From positions 1 through 46,116 of the forward strand of contig CANPXO010000004.1 of the NCBI GenBank assembly GCA_947586205.1: a stretch of DNA of 46,116 nt, given 5' to 3'. Shown in pieces: positions 6,123 to 16,239 of the stretch (position 1 is its first letter; each line of letters begins with the position of its first letter). Position numbers and translations under genes: made by a program. Origin of the DNA: an uncultured Bacilli bacterium (GTDB lineage: Bacteria > Bacillota_I > Bacilli_A > RF39 > UBA660). Under the pieces are notes generated by a model. It had not been told where the DNA came from and searched no databases. It saw nothing but the letters and a program-made list of their open reading frames with translations.

Positions 6123-7778
6123 TTATCTCACAATACACTTTTTTCTACAAAAGACAACAACATATTCTTTTATATTTTGTACTTTATCTAATTCTAGTTC
6201 TTTATAGTATTCTTTTTCCTTCATTTGTTTTTTTGCAATACTTGCAAGATTCTCCATTTCACTTTCTTTATCTGCCACTTTAAACTCAAAGATACAGCCA
6301 AAACTTCTGTCATCTCTCTCAATCATCACATCGTATCTTCCTAGTCCTGCTTCTCTATTTGATTTTACAATAAACTCAGGTGTTAGGAAAACTCCAAACA
6401 AAGAAATCATATACCCATGATAAAAGTTTTCTTTGGTATCATAGAAACTTGTGCTCTCAAGGAGTCTACATAAATACATTTCCATCTTTGATTTTCTTCC
6501 ATCTATTAAATCATCTACAAAGCCCTGATAATCTTCAAAATTTGATAATTCTTTATGATACATGATACTTTGAACCATTTTTACTAGGTCACTTCTTACT
6601 TCTTCATTAGGTATTTTAAATTCTTGAATTCTACTCTTTATCACTGGATGAATATATTCTTTATCAAACGTAAGATATCCTGATGCAAACAGAAGATTTA
6701 GAACTTTGGTAATATCTTTTGTTTCATCAAAATCCATATAAGTCATTCGATTATCATATCCAAAACTAATGCTTTCTCCTTTTAATAATTTCTCTATTGT
6801 TATTTTATCTTGATTATTAATATCACCTAATGTTTTTTTGATGAGAACATTTCCTGATGTATTCATCCAATAAGGTTGCAATATTCTTTTTTTGGCATAA
6901 TTTAAGATACTCCAAGGATTATAAATAGAAGTCCCCATAAAGTTATATCCATCATACATATTTTTTACTTCATCAGTAAGTTCTAATCCATAATATTCTA
7001 ATAGTTCTTTGGTCTCTTCCTTCGTAAATCCAAAAGCCTCATTATACTCTTTCGTCATCATATCACAAACTTCAGGATTATTTAAATCACTAAAAATACT
7101 TTCTTTACTGACTCTTAAAATCCCAGTCATGACTCCCATCTTTAAACTATCATTTCCCTTTAATGAACTTGATAATACACTTCTTATTAAATCAATCACG
7201 TCTGTATAAAACCCTTTTATATATCCTTCTTGAATAGGTATATCATATTCGTCAACTAATATAATAGTCTTTTTATGATGATATCTTTCTAACCAATTAG
7301 ATAACTGATAAATAGAATTTTTATATTCATCTGCATTTGCTTTGCCATCTCGAATATTTTTATACCTTTCAAGTTCTCCTTCATTTAATATTTCCATCAA
7401 ATATTCTTTTTTGGTATAAACTTCTTGTATTTTAAAAACAAACTGATTATAAACACTTTCATATGTACTTTGTTTTAAATCTTTAAAATCTAAAGTAATG
7501 ACTGGATATGCCCCAAATTCTTTATAATATTCACTTTTTTGAATGGCTAGTCCAACAAATAAATGCTCATTCTCTTTTCTTTTATCAATATCAAAAAAAT
7601 TATCCAACATGGAAATAAACAAACTTTTCCCAAATCTTCTTGGTCTTGGATATAATACAACTTTACTTCCCTTATCTAATAATTCTTCAATCACTGATGT
7701 TTTATCTACATAATAATAGTTCCCTGTAATAAGATCTTTAAAGTCATCGTTTCCAACTGGAACTTTTTTCAAATTCAT
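6123..7778 (-). CDS. AAA-ATPase-like / PD-(D/E)XK nuclease protein (DUF1703 type)
   Basis: A 551-aa protein of a family that is common and often multicopy in gut anaerobes. The N-terminal ATPase-like half has PVGNDDFKDLITGNYYYVDKT, a P-loop-like YPRPRRFGKSLF, and a Walker B-like IILVDEYD. The C-terminal PDDEXK_9-type nuclease has GRYDVMIERDDRSFGCIFEFKV with the Asp and Glu-x-Lys residues. Its biological role is not established; links to mobile elements or defence are plausible. The GAGGGATCCTC ribosome site fits ATG 7778. It has its own promoter and terminator and stands alone in an accessory patch. Confidence 0.88.
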   Translation of the reverse strand: MNLKKVPVGNDDFKDLITGNYYYVDKTSVIEELLDKGSKVVLYPRPRRFGKSLFISMLDNFFDIDKRKENEHLFVGLAIQKSEYYKEFGAYPVITLDFKDLKQSTYESVYNQFVFKIQEVYTKKEYLMEILNEGELERYKNIRDGKANADEYKNSIYQLSNWLERYHHKKTIILVDEYDIPIQEGYIKGFYTDVIDLIRSVLSSSLKGNDSLKMGVMTGILRVSKESIFSDLNNPEVCDMMTKEYNEAFGFTKEETKELLEYYGLELTDEVKNMYDGYNFMGTSIYNPWSILNYAKKRILQPYWMNTSGNVLIKKTLGDINNQDKITIEKLLKGESISFGYDNRMTYMDFDETKDITKVLNLLFASGYLTFDKEYIHPVIKSRIQEFKIPNEEVRSDLVKMVQSIMYHKELSNFEDYQGFVDDLIDGRKSKMEMYLCRLLESTSFYDTKENFYHGYMISLFGVFLTPEFIVKSNREAGLGRYDVMIERDDRSFGCIFEFKVADKESEMENLASIAKKQMKEKEYYKELELDKVQNIKEYVVVFCRKKCIVR

Positions 7779-7802
7779 GAGGATCCCTCTTTTCTTGCAC
7801 TT

Positions 7803-7831
7803 ATTGTAGCAAATATTACTTTATCATGCAA
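7803..7831 (-). promoter_or_regulatory. Sigma-A-type promoter of the AAA-ATPase gene
   Basis: TTGCAT, 17-bp spacer, TACAAT with an upstream TGC, about 25 bp before the start codon. Confidence 0.7.
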
Positions 7832-7863
7832 GAGCAACCTTTTTAAATGTTTACAATGCAAAA

Positions 7864-7891
7864 AAGAAAGAATACACTCGGTACCTTTCTT
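7864..7891 (-). terminator. Terminator of the valS operon
   Basis: AAGAAAG/CTTTCTT stem with a 14-nt loop and a TTTTTT run on the minus strand, overlapping the valS stop. Confidence 0.7.
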
Positions 7892-10409
7892 ATCTTTCTA
7901 ATTCTGCTAATTTTTTCTTTTCTAACTCTAATTTCTTTTTCTCTTCTTCGACTAGTTTCTCTGGTGCTTTTTTACAGAAGTTCTCATTCGAAAGAAGTGT
8001 CTCTCTTTTTTGAATGCTTGATTTTAAAGATTCAATTTCTTTTTGTTTCTTTTCTTCATCTTCTTTAGACTCTTCTTTTTCATCATATAAATACAAAGAA
8101 TAATTTTTATATGTCACAGGATAATAAATACTTTTTTCACATGCATCTACGATGTGTCCTTCTAGTTTTAAACGTTTACTAATAAAGCTATAGTCTTCCT
8201 TATTTTGAAATACTACACTGTAATCTTTGCCAATATGATGCTCGGCTTTGACATTTCTAAATGTACTGATAAATTGGATAGAATCTGTTACTTTCTCTTC
8301 CTCACTTTCAAAAACATAAGATTTTTCATAAATAGGGTAAACACTTACCATAATGTTTTCCTTGGAATTTGGAAGTCTAGAATAAATCTCATCGGTTACA
8401 AACGGCATGAATGGATGTAACATTTGTAAAATTCCTTTTAATACTTTAAGTAATACTTGTTTTGTTGTAGAATCATTTAAAGAGAACTTGGCCATTTCAA
8501 TGTATTCATCACAGAAATCTTCCCAAATAAATTTATATAGAATACTTCCGACATTTTGAAATTCATATTTATCCATATATTTTGTAACATCTTTCACTGT
8601 CTTTTCATAACGAGTTAAAATCCATTTGTCGGTATCTTTAAGGTTCATTTCTTCTTGATAATCTTCTAAATTTAGCAAAACAAATCTTGAAGCATTCCAA
8701 ATTTTATTAATGAAATTCCATGTACTTCTTACCTTTTCTTCTTCATAACGAAGATCTGTTCCTCCCGCAGTTGAAGTGGCAAGATAGTATCTTAAAGAAT
8801 CTGCTCCATACTCTTCAATGACATCCATGGGGTCTACCCCATTTCCAAGACTCTTACTCATTTTTCTTCCTAATTTATCACGAATGAGTCCATGAATATA
8901 ACAATACTCAAATGGTCTTTGTCCTGTAAAATGAAGACCTTGGAAAGTCATCCGATTCACCCAGAATGGAATAATGTCATAACCAGTTACTAAAACACTC
9001 GTTGGATAATATTTTTCAAAATCCTTCGTTTTATCTGGCCAACCCAACGTACTAAATGGCCATAAGGCACTGGAAAACCAAGTATCTAAAACATCTTCAT
9101 CTTGAACCCAACCTTCTTCTTTTGGTGCCTCCATTCCAACATAAATTTCATCATCCTTATACCAAGCTGGAATTTGATGTCCCCACCAAAGTTGTCTTGA
9201 AATACACCAGTCATAGGTAATTTCCATCCAGTGATTCATAATTTTTTCAAAACGACTTGGTAAAAAATGAACTTTGTTCTTCTTATCTTTTTGATTTCCT
9301 AAAACTTTGTCGGCTAAAGGACGCATTTTCACAAACCATTGTTTTGATACCATAGGTTCTACTGGAACACCAGTTCTTTCCGAATGTCCAACATTATGGG
9401 TAATGTTTTGAATGGATAGTAAATATCCTTTTTCTTTTAATTCTTCGACAAGCTTTTCCCGACATTCAAAACGGTCCATTCCTTCATAATGTAAAGCAAC
9501 CTCATTCATCGTTCCATCTAAATTAATACAAGTAATTCCTTCTAGGTTATGTCTTTTACCAACTTCATAGTCGTTCGGGTCATGATTCACTGTAATTTTT
9601 ACAGCACCTGTTCCTTTTTCGGGGTCCGCATGAGGATCGGCAATAATCGGAATTTCCCGATTGACAATAGGAAGAATCACATTTTTACCAATCCATTTTT
9701 GATAACGTTTATCTTCTGGGTTTACAGCAACGGCATTATCTCCAAACATCGTTTCTGGTCTTGTTGTTGCAACTTCTAAGTATTCCTCTGTTCCAACGAT
9801 TGGATATTTGATATGATAAAAAGAACCTTCAATATCTTTATAGATTACTTCTTCATTACTAAGAGCAGTTTTGGCAACAGGATCCCAGTTAATCATTCTT
9901 GTTCCTCGGTAAATGAGTCCTTCGTTATATAAATCAACGAATACTTTACGAACAGCTTTCGAAAGTCCTTCATCTAAAGTAAATCTTTCTTTTCGATAAT
10001 CCAAACTTAAACCTAATTTAGCCCATTGACTTCGAATATTTTCTGCATATTCTTTCTTCCAATCCCAAGCGACTTTCAACCATTCTTCTCTTTTCATACT
10101 TCGAGGGTCTATCCCACTTTCTTGTAGTTTTTTATCTACTTTAGCTTGCGTGGCAATTCCTGCATGATCCATTCCTGGAAGCCATAAAGTATCAAAACCC
10201 TTCATTCTTTTATAACGAATCATAATATCTTGTAAAGTGGTATCCCAAGCATGTCCTAAATGAAGTTTTCCAGTCACATTAGGTGGTGGTATCACAATTG
10301 TAAAAGGTTTGGCATTCGTATGCCCACATTCAAAGTACCCACTATAAACCCAACTTTCGTATTTTCCTTCTTCTACACTTTTATGATTATATTTTGTTTC
10401 CATTTCCAT
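7890..10409 (-). CDS. valS: Valyl-tRNA synthetase
   Basis: A class I aminoacyl-tRNA synthetase that charges tRNA-Val. The HIGH motif is HLGH at residues 50-53 ([16 protein letters not shown]) and the KMSKS motif is intact ([14 protein letters not shown]). The C-terminal 60 residues form the Lys/Glu-rich coiled coil typical of ValS. The ORF-track start (10466) overlaps the upstream gene; the ATG at 10409, preceded by AAGGA at 7 nt, gives [20 protein letters not shown] and a normal 839-aa length. It is the second gene of a T-box operon, 22 bp after the 162-aa ORF, so expression should rise when tRNA-Val is uncharged. Confidence 0.97.
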   Translation of the reverse strand: MEMETKYNHKSVEEGKYESWVYSGYFECGHTNAKPFTIVIPPPNVTGKLHLGHAWDTTLQDIMIRYKRMKGFDTLWLPGMDHAGIATQAKVDKKLQESGIDPRSMKREEWLKVAWDWKKEYAENIRSQWAKLGLSLDYRKERFTLDEGLSKAVRKVFVDLYNEGLIYRGTRMINWDPVAKTALSNEEVIYKDIEGSFYHIKYPIVGTEEYLEVATTRPETMFGDNAVAVNPEDKRYQKWIGKNVILPIVNREIPIIADPHADPEKGTGAVKITVNHDPNDYEVGKRHNLEGITCINLDGTMNEVALHYEGMDRFECREKLVEELKEKGYLLSIQNITHNVGHSERTGVPVEPMVSKQWFVKMRPLADKVLGNQKDKKNKVHFLPSRFEKIMNHWMEITYDWCISRQLWWGHQIPAWYKDDEIYVGMEAPKEEGWVQDEDVLDTWFSSALWPFSTLGWPDKTKDFEKYYPTSVLVTGYDIIPFWVNRMTFQGLHFTGQRPFEYCYIHGLIRDKLGRKMSKSLGNGVDPMDVIEEYGADSLRYYLATSTAGGTDLRYEEEKVRSTWNFINKIWNASRFVLLNLEDYQEEMNLKDTDKWILTRYEKTVKDVTKYMDKYEFQNVGSILYKFIWEDFCDEYIEMAKFSLNDSTTKQVLLKVLKGILQMLHPFMPFVTDEIYSRLPNSKENIMVSVYPIYEKSYVFESEEEKVTDSIQFISTFRNVKAEHHIGKDYSVVFQNKEDYSFISKRLKLEGHIVDACEKSIYYPVTYKNYSLYLYDEKEESKEDEEKKQKEIESLKSSIQKRETLLSNENFCKKAPEKLVEEEKKKLELEKKKLAELER

Positions 10410-10431
10410 TCCATTTTCCTTCTTTCTTTTC

Positions 10432-10920
10432 TTATTTTTTCTTTCGAGATAAACTTTTCCAATCATAATTTTCTTGCATACTTTCGTAGACTCGTACCCA
10501 ACTAGAATTTACATCTTCAGCTGTAATAAACTGAAAAGTATTTTGTTCACATTGAAAAGCCATCATCTTTTTCTTGATATTCTTTCGATTTTGTTCTTTG
10601 CTTGGAAGTAATTCTCTTTCAAAAAATTTTAATTGTTCTTCACTTACGACTTCTGGAATAAATAAGCCTATGTTTGTTTGCCTTAAAAAAACAATGAGAT
10701 AACCTAAATCCTTACATAATGTTTTGGAATATAAGTAATGGTCTAATAAGTTAGGAATATGATGTATTTCAATATAAGGAGGATGCATTTTAAAATACGA
10801 CTCATACATATGATAAACAATTTTATCTGAATTTGTTAAAAATTCATCCTGTTCTTTGGTGACTTTATTCCCAAAAGGATCCACGATAATCACTTGAATC
10901 AAATCAATCATTCCTTTCAT
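10432..10920 (-). CDS. Hypothetical protein, first gene of the T-box/valS operon
   Basis: A 162-aa soluble protein of unknown family ([20 protein letters not shown]...). It sits between the T-box leader and valS and must share valine-responsive control. It has no signal peptide or membrane segment, a basic C-terminus (SLSRKKK) and several aromatic patches. The start is uncertain: the ATG at 10920 follows the leader's T-run without a clear ribosome site, and an in-frame ATG (10911) lies directly after AAAGGA. It might be a small regulator or a tRNA-related protein, but nothing in the sequence shows this. Confidence 0.7.
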   Translation of the reverse strand: MKGMIDLIQVIIVDPFGNKVTKEQDEFLTNSDKIVYHMYESYFKMHPPYIEIHHIPNLLDHYLYSKTLCKDLGYLIVFLRQTNIGLFIPEVVSEEQLKFFERELLPSKEQNRKNIKKKMMAFQCEQNTFQFITAEDVNSSWVRVYESMQENYDWKSLSRKKK

Positions 10921-11108
10921 AAAAAAAGAATGATACCAAAGGAGTCTATAGAGACGGTACCATCCTTAAATTTCACTTTTTTTGATAACGCAGATCCCTG
11001 CGATTTTGCTCCCTTGCAACCTTCAAAGAACGAATGTTTCCTTGTTTTCACCAACCACAAGTTCTCTGTAAACTTCTTCCTTTTACTCCTCAAGTTCTTC
11101 ACAAATTT
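10921..11108 (-). promoter_or_regulatory. T-box leader (riboswitch) controlling the valS operon
   Basis: The minus-strand leader carries the T-box core AAGGATGGTACCG, which would pair with the tRNA acceptor end. Other T-box parts are present: a Stem I stretch CAGAGAACTTGTGGTTGGTG and a Stem III hairpin CGCAGggatCTGCG. The terminator is GATGGTACC/GGTATCATT followed by seven T. A GTT within tgaagGTTgcaag is a good candidate valine specifier codon. The 75-aa ORF in the track over this region is the leader, not a gene. Confidence 0.92.
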
Positions 11109-11115
11109 CGTATTT

Positions 11116-11144
11116 ATCTTATCAACTTTTTCTAAGAAAATCAA
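11116..11144 (-). promoter_or_regulatory. Promoter of the T-box/valS operon
   Basis: TTGATT, 17-bp spacer, TAAGAT on the minus strand. The predicted RNA start is about 11108, just before Stem I. Confidence 0.7.
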
Positions 11145-12118
11145 GTAAAAGATAGGGTTTCTACCACGTTTGCATTGATTTCAATTTCAATCTCGCCTGT
11201 TTCATTTCGTTTTGCAGACACAGTATCATCTTCTTCTATTTCGTGAACTTCAGAAATTACTTCATTTGTATTCATATCATAAATATAAAAAGTGCCTTCT
11301 ACAGTTTGACAACTGATGTACTTATCAATAAAAGCTAAAGAAACAAAATCCCCTTCTAAAACTTGTTCCCCAGAATAATTCATTAAATGATTCAACTCAT
11401 TTTTTTCAGTTATAATATAGGTATCATTATATGTTACGATTGGTTCAAGAATACTTTGAGTCAGTTTTTCATCATTAGCATTAATAATATACCATTCAGA
11501 TCCTTCCTCGGCGACAAAAGAAGAAGATGTTAATGGAGGTTCTCCCACTTTATCATCGATGACTCCAATAAAATCATAACTATAAGGTACAACTAAAGTG
11601 GCAAGCAAATCTACTTGTAAAATACCAAATTTATGTTCCTTATTTTCGACAATAAAATAAGAGTTAGCTAATCCTATTTGATAATTTTTAATGGAATCAT
11701 AAGAAACAGATTTATAAGAAAAATTATTTTTTATATCATATAGAAATGTTTCAGTACTCTCTTCTGTTTCATTATCTTGAATAAAAACATATTGATCTAA
11801 AATAACAGGAATGTAAGATGTTTCTTTGCTTTGATAATAGTCAATGGGATAATCTTTATCATTTTCATAAGATATTGCATAACGACAATTCGGATGTTCA
11901 CACGTATATGTTCCTAAAACCTCTCCACTCGCATTATAAAACCATAACATCCCGTTATAATATAATTCTTTATTTGGATTATCACTAAATGCTGGATTTT
12001 TAGGCTTTACATTTTTACTTATATGTAAGTAAAGACTATATCCTCCTAAAGGAACAAAGATGAGTAATAAAACGAGAATGATTAGAAAAGCTGTCTTCTG
12101 CATTTTTGGACTAATCAT
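11141..12118 (-). CDS. Membrane-anchored extracytoplasmic repeat protein (short paralogue)
   Basis: A 325-aa protein with one N-terminal membrane segment (KTAFLIILVLLLIFVPLGGY), then a beta-rich outside domain. The domain starts LYYNGMLWFYNASGEVLGTY with the Cys pair TCEHPNC. It is clearly related to two stretches of the upstream 776-aa protein and looks WG/beta-propeller-like. The ORF-track start is too long: ATG 12118 has AAGGAG 9 nt upstream and overlaps the preceding gene by 8 bp, so the pair is translationally coupled. Function is unknown; sensing or envelope binding is possible. It ends at the promoter of the T-box operon. Confidence 0.75.
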   Translation of the reverse strand: MISPKMQKTAFLIILVLLLIFVPLGGYSLYLHISKNVKPKNPAFSDNPNKELYYNGMLWFYNASGEVLGTYTCEHPNCRYAISYENDKDYPIDYYQSKETSYIPVILDQYVFIQDNETEESTETFLYDIKNNFSYKSVSYDSIKNYQIGLANSYFIVENKEHKFGILQVDLLATLVVPYSYDFIGVIDDKVGEPPLTSSSFVAEEGSEWYIINANDEKLTQSILEPIVTYNDTYIITEKNELNHLMNYSGEQVLEGDFVSLAFIDKYISCQTVEGTFYIYDMNTNEVISEVHEIEEDDTVSAKRNETGEIEIEINANVVETLSFT

Positions 12119-14441
12119 TCGTTTCTTCTCCTTCCGTAGACTCACTTGGATGATTTCCTTCTTCTGGATTTTGTTCTTCCTCACTCGGATCTGGTTCTTG
12201 TTCTTTTGGATGAATTGGATATGCAATTTCTTTTTGATAATAACCATTCGTATCGCCTAAAGCAACATAAATATTTTCATTATCAAATGTTATTTTGAAT
12301 GCATTGATTGTTTGTCCATAATATTTATCAGATGGTAAAATGAGTTTTAATCCTTCTTCTTCCCCATCACTAATCAAATTCTTTTTTGCATCTTCATATG
12401 AATAGACATAGAGTCTTCCACTTAAAACTGTTGCAAAGTAATTATCATAAAGTTCTACATAATCATAACTGTTACTTGTAAGTTCTCCTTCAAAAGAATA
12501 GACATGATATTGGTTATCTTTTAGGGTTTTCATATAGTTTTTATGATAATCAACAATTGGTGATGGAGCATCTGTTGTCACTTTCTTTCCACTTGCATCA
12601 TATAAAGAATATTTTCCGTTTTCTTCTACTACATAGTAATCTCCTAGTTTTAAAATACTTTCTTTTTCAAAACTAATCACAGATTCTACTTTATCCTTAG
12701 AAATCTTTACAACTCCATATTTAGAGGAATTATTAGATTTTGCAATAAAGGTAATGTCCCCATTTTGAAAGCTAAGTTCTTTTAAACCTGTATAAGAAGA
12801 AGTATCGACTGTTTCATAAGGAGCTTTTTCTTCGTTATTCAAAAGATCATAGAACACAATTCGATCTCCATCTTGAATAAAGATGTACTGTTTATAGAAA
12901 ATTGGAATCACACCTGTTTCTATTTTTTGATTTTCTTTTGTATTTCTTGTTTCTCTTAGAATCGAATCAATGGCAGGTGCACAGGCACTTAAACTTTCTG
13001 TTTTTTCTTCCACTTCATTACGATTTGTGCATTCATAACTGCCAAGTAATTTTGTTTTTTCTTGGTCTTCATAGAAATAGAGTTTGCCATCAAAGTAATT
13101 CATATAAGCAAGTTTTTGAGATAAGTTTCCTTCCCATAAATCATAATGATAATTTTGAGCCGAAATTCCATCATAGACATTTAAATTTAAAGTATGATCT
13201 TGTTTTTCATAATCAAAAGATTTTGCTGTTTCTACCGTCTTACCATCTTTAATCGTTGCTTTTGGATTATAATTTGTATTTTTAAGTGTCACTTCTTGTA
13301 AGCCCATTGTATGGTTTTCATAGTCTTTTATCACAACAGATTTGTTTACAATTCCAATATAAATGTCATCTAATAAAGCTACATAATCATACATTTCTTC
13401 ATTGATTTTTTTTCCATTATAATCATAAATTTGATATTTTCCTGCCGCATCTTTGGATTTGATATGAGTACTACTTGCTCCGACAATTGGTAAAGTGACA
13501 GCTTTCGAAACTTGATTTAAAAGATTGGCAACATAGTAGTTTTGGTCTTTTCGAACAGCCACCATAGCTAGAGCATCACTTTCAGGAATCATGTGCATTT
13601 CTTCATAAGAAGAAGCATAAGGAATGACAATTTTTACTTCACTTTCGGTAAATTGTAGTAAAGCATAGAAACCCTCATCATTTTTAGTCACAAAGTATCC
13701 ATCATATTCTGGAGTTTGTAAGACTTCAATTACGGTATCAACAACTTCTTTATTTTTGATATCATAGATTTTGGTTTCAATATTTTTAGCATTGCTAGAA
13801 TCTCTTAAGAAAACAAAACGGTTAAAATAGATTTTGGAACGGAAATTAAGAGATTTTCCATCAACATCCACTCTTCTTACTGTATCCATGGTTTCATCGG
13901 TTTGTAATGTTGCAACAGCACATAAAGTCTCATCTTGATTGATACATTCATACTCCCCAATTTCTTCTTCTTTTTCATCTAAGAAAATTAATTTCCCATT
14001 TTCATAACGATAGTTGTCCATTTCTAAAACAATATCTGGTTCCTTTGGAGTCTCTTCTGGTTTCTTGAATAAGATACATAAAAAGACAATTAAGACAATC
14101 ATCAATACAAGAACAAAAACACCTAAAGATACAAATAAAATCTTATTTTTCTTACTTAAACCATTCCATTTCTTTTTGCATTTACTAAAAATACTTTCTT
14201 TCTTTTCAGCATTTATTTTTTCTTTTGTTTCTACTTCTGTTTGAAAAATTAAATCTGCATCTCGACTACTCTCATCAAAAGCTTGAGCATAGTCCTCTAT
14301 AGAATTTTGTCCTTTTTCAGGAATTAAGTCTTTTAATTCAATCACTTCTTTTGTCGTTTCTAATGTTTCCATCTCATTTTCAAAAAGATCTTTATTTTCC
14401 TTATTTTTTTCTTCTTCGAAAGAAAAATCTTTCTCATCCAT
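12111..14441 (-). CDS. Large membrane-anchored extracytoplasmic repeat protein
   Basis: A 776-aa protein with an acidic cytoplasmic N-terminal region of about 100 residues, one membrane segment (KILFVSLGVFVLVLMIVLIV), and a long outside part. The outside part holds two modules, each starting with a GKLIFLDEKEEEIGEYEC- or GKLYFYEDQEKTKLLGSYEC-type stretch followed by a second Cys. The tail is Glu/Pro-rich. A third module forms the next gene. The fold looks like WG/propeller repeats. ATG 14441 is chosen because AGGAG lies 9 nt upstream; the track's ATG directly abuts it. No enzyme motif is seen. The cytoplasmic tail could contact other proteins. Confidence 0.75.
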   Translation of the reverse strand: MDEKDFSFEEEKNKENKDLFENEMETLETTKEVIELKDLIPEKGQNSIEDYAQAFDESSRDADLIFQTEVETKEKINAEKKESIFSKCKKKWNGLSKKNKILFVSLGVFVLVLMIVLIVFLCILFKKPEETPKEPDIVLEMDNYRYENGKLIFLDEKEEEIGEYECINQDETLCAVATLQTDETMDTVRRVDVDGKSLNFRSKIYFNRFVFLRDSSNAKNIETKIYDIKNKEVVDTVIEVLQTPEYDGYFVTKNDEGFYALLQFTESEVKIVIPYASSYEEMHMIPESDALAMVAVRKDQNYYVANLLNQVSKAVTLPIVGASSTHIKSKDAAGKYQIYDYNGKKINEEMYDYVALLDDIYIGIVNKSVVIKDYENHTMGLQEVTLKNTNYNPKATIKDGKTVETAKSFDYEKQDHTLNLNVYDGISAQNYHYDLWEGNLSQKLAYMNYFDGKLYFYEDQEKTKLLGSYECTNRNEVEEKTESLSACAPAIDSILRETRNTKENQKIETGVIPIFYKQYIFIQDGDRIVFYDLLNNEEKAPYETVDTSSYTGLKELSFQNGDITFIAKSNNSSKYGVVKISKDKVESVISFEKESILKLGDYYVVEENGKYSLYDASGKKVTTDAPSPIVDYHKNYMKTLKDNQYHVYSFEGELTSNSYDYVELYDNYFATVLSGRLYVYSYEDAKKNLISDGEEEGLKLILPSDKYYGQTINAFKITFDNENIYVALGDTNGYYQKEIAYPIHPKEQEPDPSEEEQNPEEGNHPSESTEGEETND

Positions 14442-14464
14442 ACTAGTCATCTCCTACTTTAAAC

Positions 14465-14493
14465 ATTATACCAACGATATTTAAAATTTACAA
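14465..14493 (-). promoter_or_regulatory. Promoter of the repeat-protein operon
   Basis: TTGTAA, 17-bp spacer, TATAAT with an upstream TGG (extended -10), about 25 bp before the start. Confidence 0.75.
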
Positions 14494-14558
14494 CTAGGGA
14501 ATGGAAATTTGTGATAAAATGAAAAAGAAAAGCATAGATTGATATAAAGGAGAATGTT

Positions 14559-14885
14559 ATGAAATTAAAACTGAATAATAAAGAATTAGAGATTGTTGTT
14601 GCCAAAGATTTTAAAACAAGACTTTTGGGCCTCATGGGAAAAAAGAATATTAATTTTGGGATGCTTTTTCCTAAGTGTAATGGAATTCATACCTATTTTA
14701 TGAAGGAAAATATTGATGTCATTGGTTTAAATGAGGACAACCAAGTGATTTATATTTATCGTTCTGTTCCGAAAAATAAAATTGTGAAAATCAGTGAAGA
14801 TGCCAAGAAAACAAGTATTTTAGAATTACCTGAAAATGCCAGTCAAAAATTATATATAGGTTCTATTTTAAAGTTTGAAGACTAA
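14559..14885 (+). CDS. DUF192 family protein
   Basis: A 108-aa protein matching the DUF192 (PF02643) pattern: RLLGLMGKKNI, then GMLFPKCNGIHTYFMKENIDVIGLNEDNQVI, ending in LELPENASQKLYIGS. DUF192 proteins are small beta-barrels, often secreted, of unknown role; this copy lacks a signal peptide and should be cytoplasmic. An AAAGGAG ribosome site sits 8 nt before the ATG. It is monocistronic, converging on obgE with a shared terminator. Confidence 0.85.
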   Translation: MKLKLNNKELEIVVAKDFKTRLLGLMGKKNINFGMLFPKCNGIHTYFMKENIDVIGLNEDNQVIYIYRSVPKNKIVKISEDAKKTSILELPENASQKLYIGSILKFED

Positions 14886-14913
14886 AAAAGATTACTCCAT
14901 GTAACCTTTTTTT
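14884..14913. terminator. Shared terminator between the DUF192 gene and obgE
   Basis: AAAAAAGATTAC/GTAACCTTTTTT (one mismatch) with a 5-nt loop; T-runs on both strands serve both convergent genes. Confidence 0.75.
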
Positions 14914-16186
14914 ATTCTCGCCATTCAAAGATATAATCTAAAATTTGGACTTCGTCTCCTCTTTTGGCTCCAAGACGTTCGAGTTCATCATCAATACCCA
15001 TTCCTTTTAGTTTTCGTGCAAAGCGAAGAACTGCTTCGTCTTCATTAAAACGAGTCATGGCAAATAATTTTTCAATTTCTGCTCCTCTTAATACCCATAT
15101 TCCATCTTCTTTGGTAATCGTATATGGTTTTTCATTTTGAAAACGATAGACAATGGTACTTTCATAATCATCCTCTTGATACATAGGGCTTTCTTCAATC
15201 GTTTCTAAAGTATCTTTTAAATAAATCATTAACTCATCTAATCCTTCATGATGGAGTGCACTTATTGAAAATATGACAGCATCTGGATATTTTTCTTTAA
15301 AGCGTTTTAAATTTTCATCAAATCCTTCCACATCCTTTTTATTCGCGACAATGACTTCTTTTTTATGAGCAAGCACGTCATTGTAAGAAACGATTTCTCG
15401 TCGAATGACTTCATAGTCTTCTATCGGGTCTCTTCCTTCAGACCCAGCCATGTCAAGAACATGTAAAAGCATACGAGTTCGCATCGCGTGTTTCAAAAAC
15501 TGAATACCAAGACCTACTCCCTCATGGGCTCCTTCAATGAGTCCTGGTAAATCCGCTAGAATAAAGCTTCGTTTATCTTTTAATTCGACTACACCAAGGT
15601 TAGGACTAATGGTTGTAAAATGGTAACTAGCAATTTTTGGATTCGCTTTAGTCACAGCATCTAAGATGGTACTTTTTCCAACACTAGGCATACCAATGAT
15701 TCCGACATCAGCAATGAGTTTGAGCTCGCATCGAATATAGCGAATTTCTCCAGGCTCTCCTAGTTCTGAAAAATTAGGCGCTGGTTTTTCATGTGTTGCA
15801 AAAGCAACATTTCCACGGCCACCTCTTCCACCATGGGCGACAATTACTTGTTCTTGATCCTCAGTTAAATCGGCAATCACTAGTCCCGTATCTTCATCAT
15901 AAATTGTTGTTCCAGCAGGCACATGAATCACAATATCTTCCGCATTTTTACCGCGACAATTCTTGCCACTTCCATTCTCCCCTTTATTTGCTTTCATAAT
16001 TTTATGAAATTTTAAATCAATTAAAGTTCCAAGCCCTTTATCGACTTTAAAAATGATGTCTCCTCCTTTTCCGCCAGAGCCCCCATCAGGACCACCCATA
16101 GCTACGTATTTTTCACGTCTAAAAGAAGTACATCCATCTCCCCCTTTTCCGGCTACCAATTTCATTTTCACTTCATCTAAAAACAT
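14912..16186 (-). CDS. obgE: GTPase Obg
   Basis: A ribosome-associated GTPase needed for 50S subunit maturation and stress signalling. The three domains are in order: a glycine-rich Obg fold (GGSGGKGGDIIFKVD), a G domain, and the C-terminal OCT domain (WVLRGAEIEKLF...DDELERLGAKRGDEVQI). The G domain has G1 GMPSVGKST, G3 ADLPGLIEGA and G4 NKKD. ATG 16186 with AAGGAG at 8 nt gives 424 aa, normal for the family; the track start three codons upstream is not needed. It has its own promoter and stands alone. Confidence 0.97.
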   Translation of the reverse strand: MFLDEVKMKLVAGKGGDGCTSFRREKYVAMGGPDGGSGGKGGDIIFKVDKGLGTLIDLKFHKIMKANKGENGSGKNCRGKNAEDIVIHVPAGTTIYDEDTGLVIADLTEDQEQVIVAHGGRGGRGNVAFATHEKPAPNFSELGEPGEIRYIRCELKLIADVGIIGMPSVGKSTILDAVTKANPKIASYHFTTISPNLGVVELKDKRSFILADLPGLIEGAHEGVGLGIQFLKHAMRTRMLLHVLDMAGSEGRDPIEDYEVIRREIVSYNDVLAHKKEVIVANKKDVEGFDENLKRFKEKYPDAVIFSISALHHEGLDELMIYLKDTLETIEESPMYQEDDYESTIVYRFQNEKPYTITKEDGIWVLRGAEIEKLFAMTRFNEDEAVLRFARKLKGMGIDDELERLGAKRGDEVQILDYIFEWRE

Positions 16187-16206
16187 AGGAACCACTCCTT
16201 GTATTC

Positions 16207-16235
16207 ATTTTAATAAAGAATACAGAAAAATGCAA
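16207..16235 (-). promoter_or_regulatory. Promoter of obgE
   Basis: TTGCAT, 17-bp spacer, TAAAAT, about 20 bp before the start. Confidence 0.65.
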
Positions 16236-16239
16236 GAAT

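Noticed and set aside
10917-11144. 75-aa ORF on the minus strand and 84-aa ORF on the plus strand over the valS leader
   Set aside because: The region is a T-box leader with terminator; the frames are by-products of the RNA sequence.
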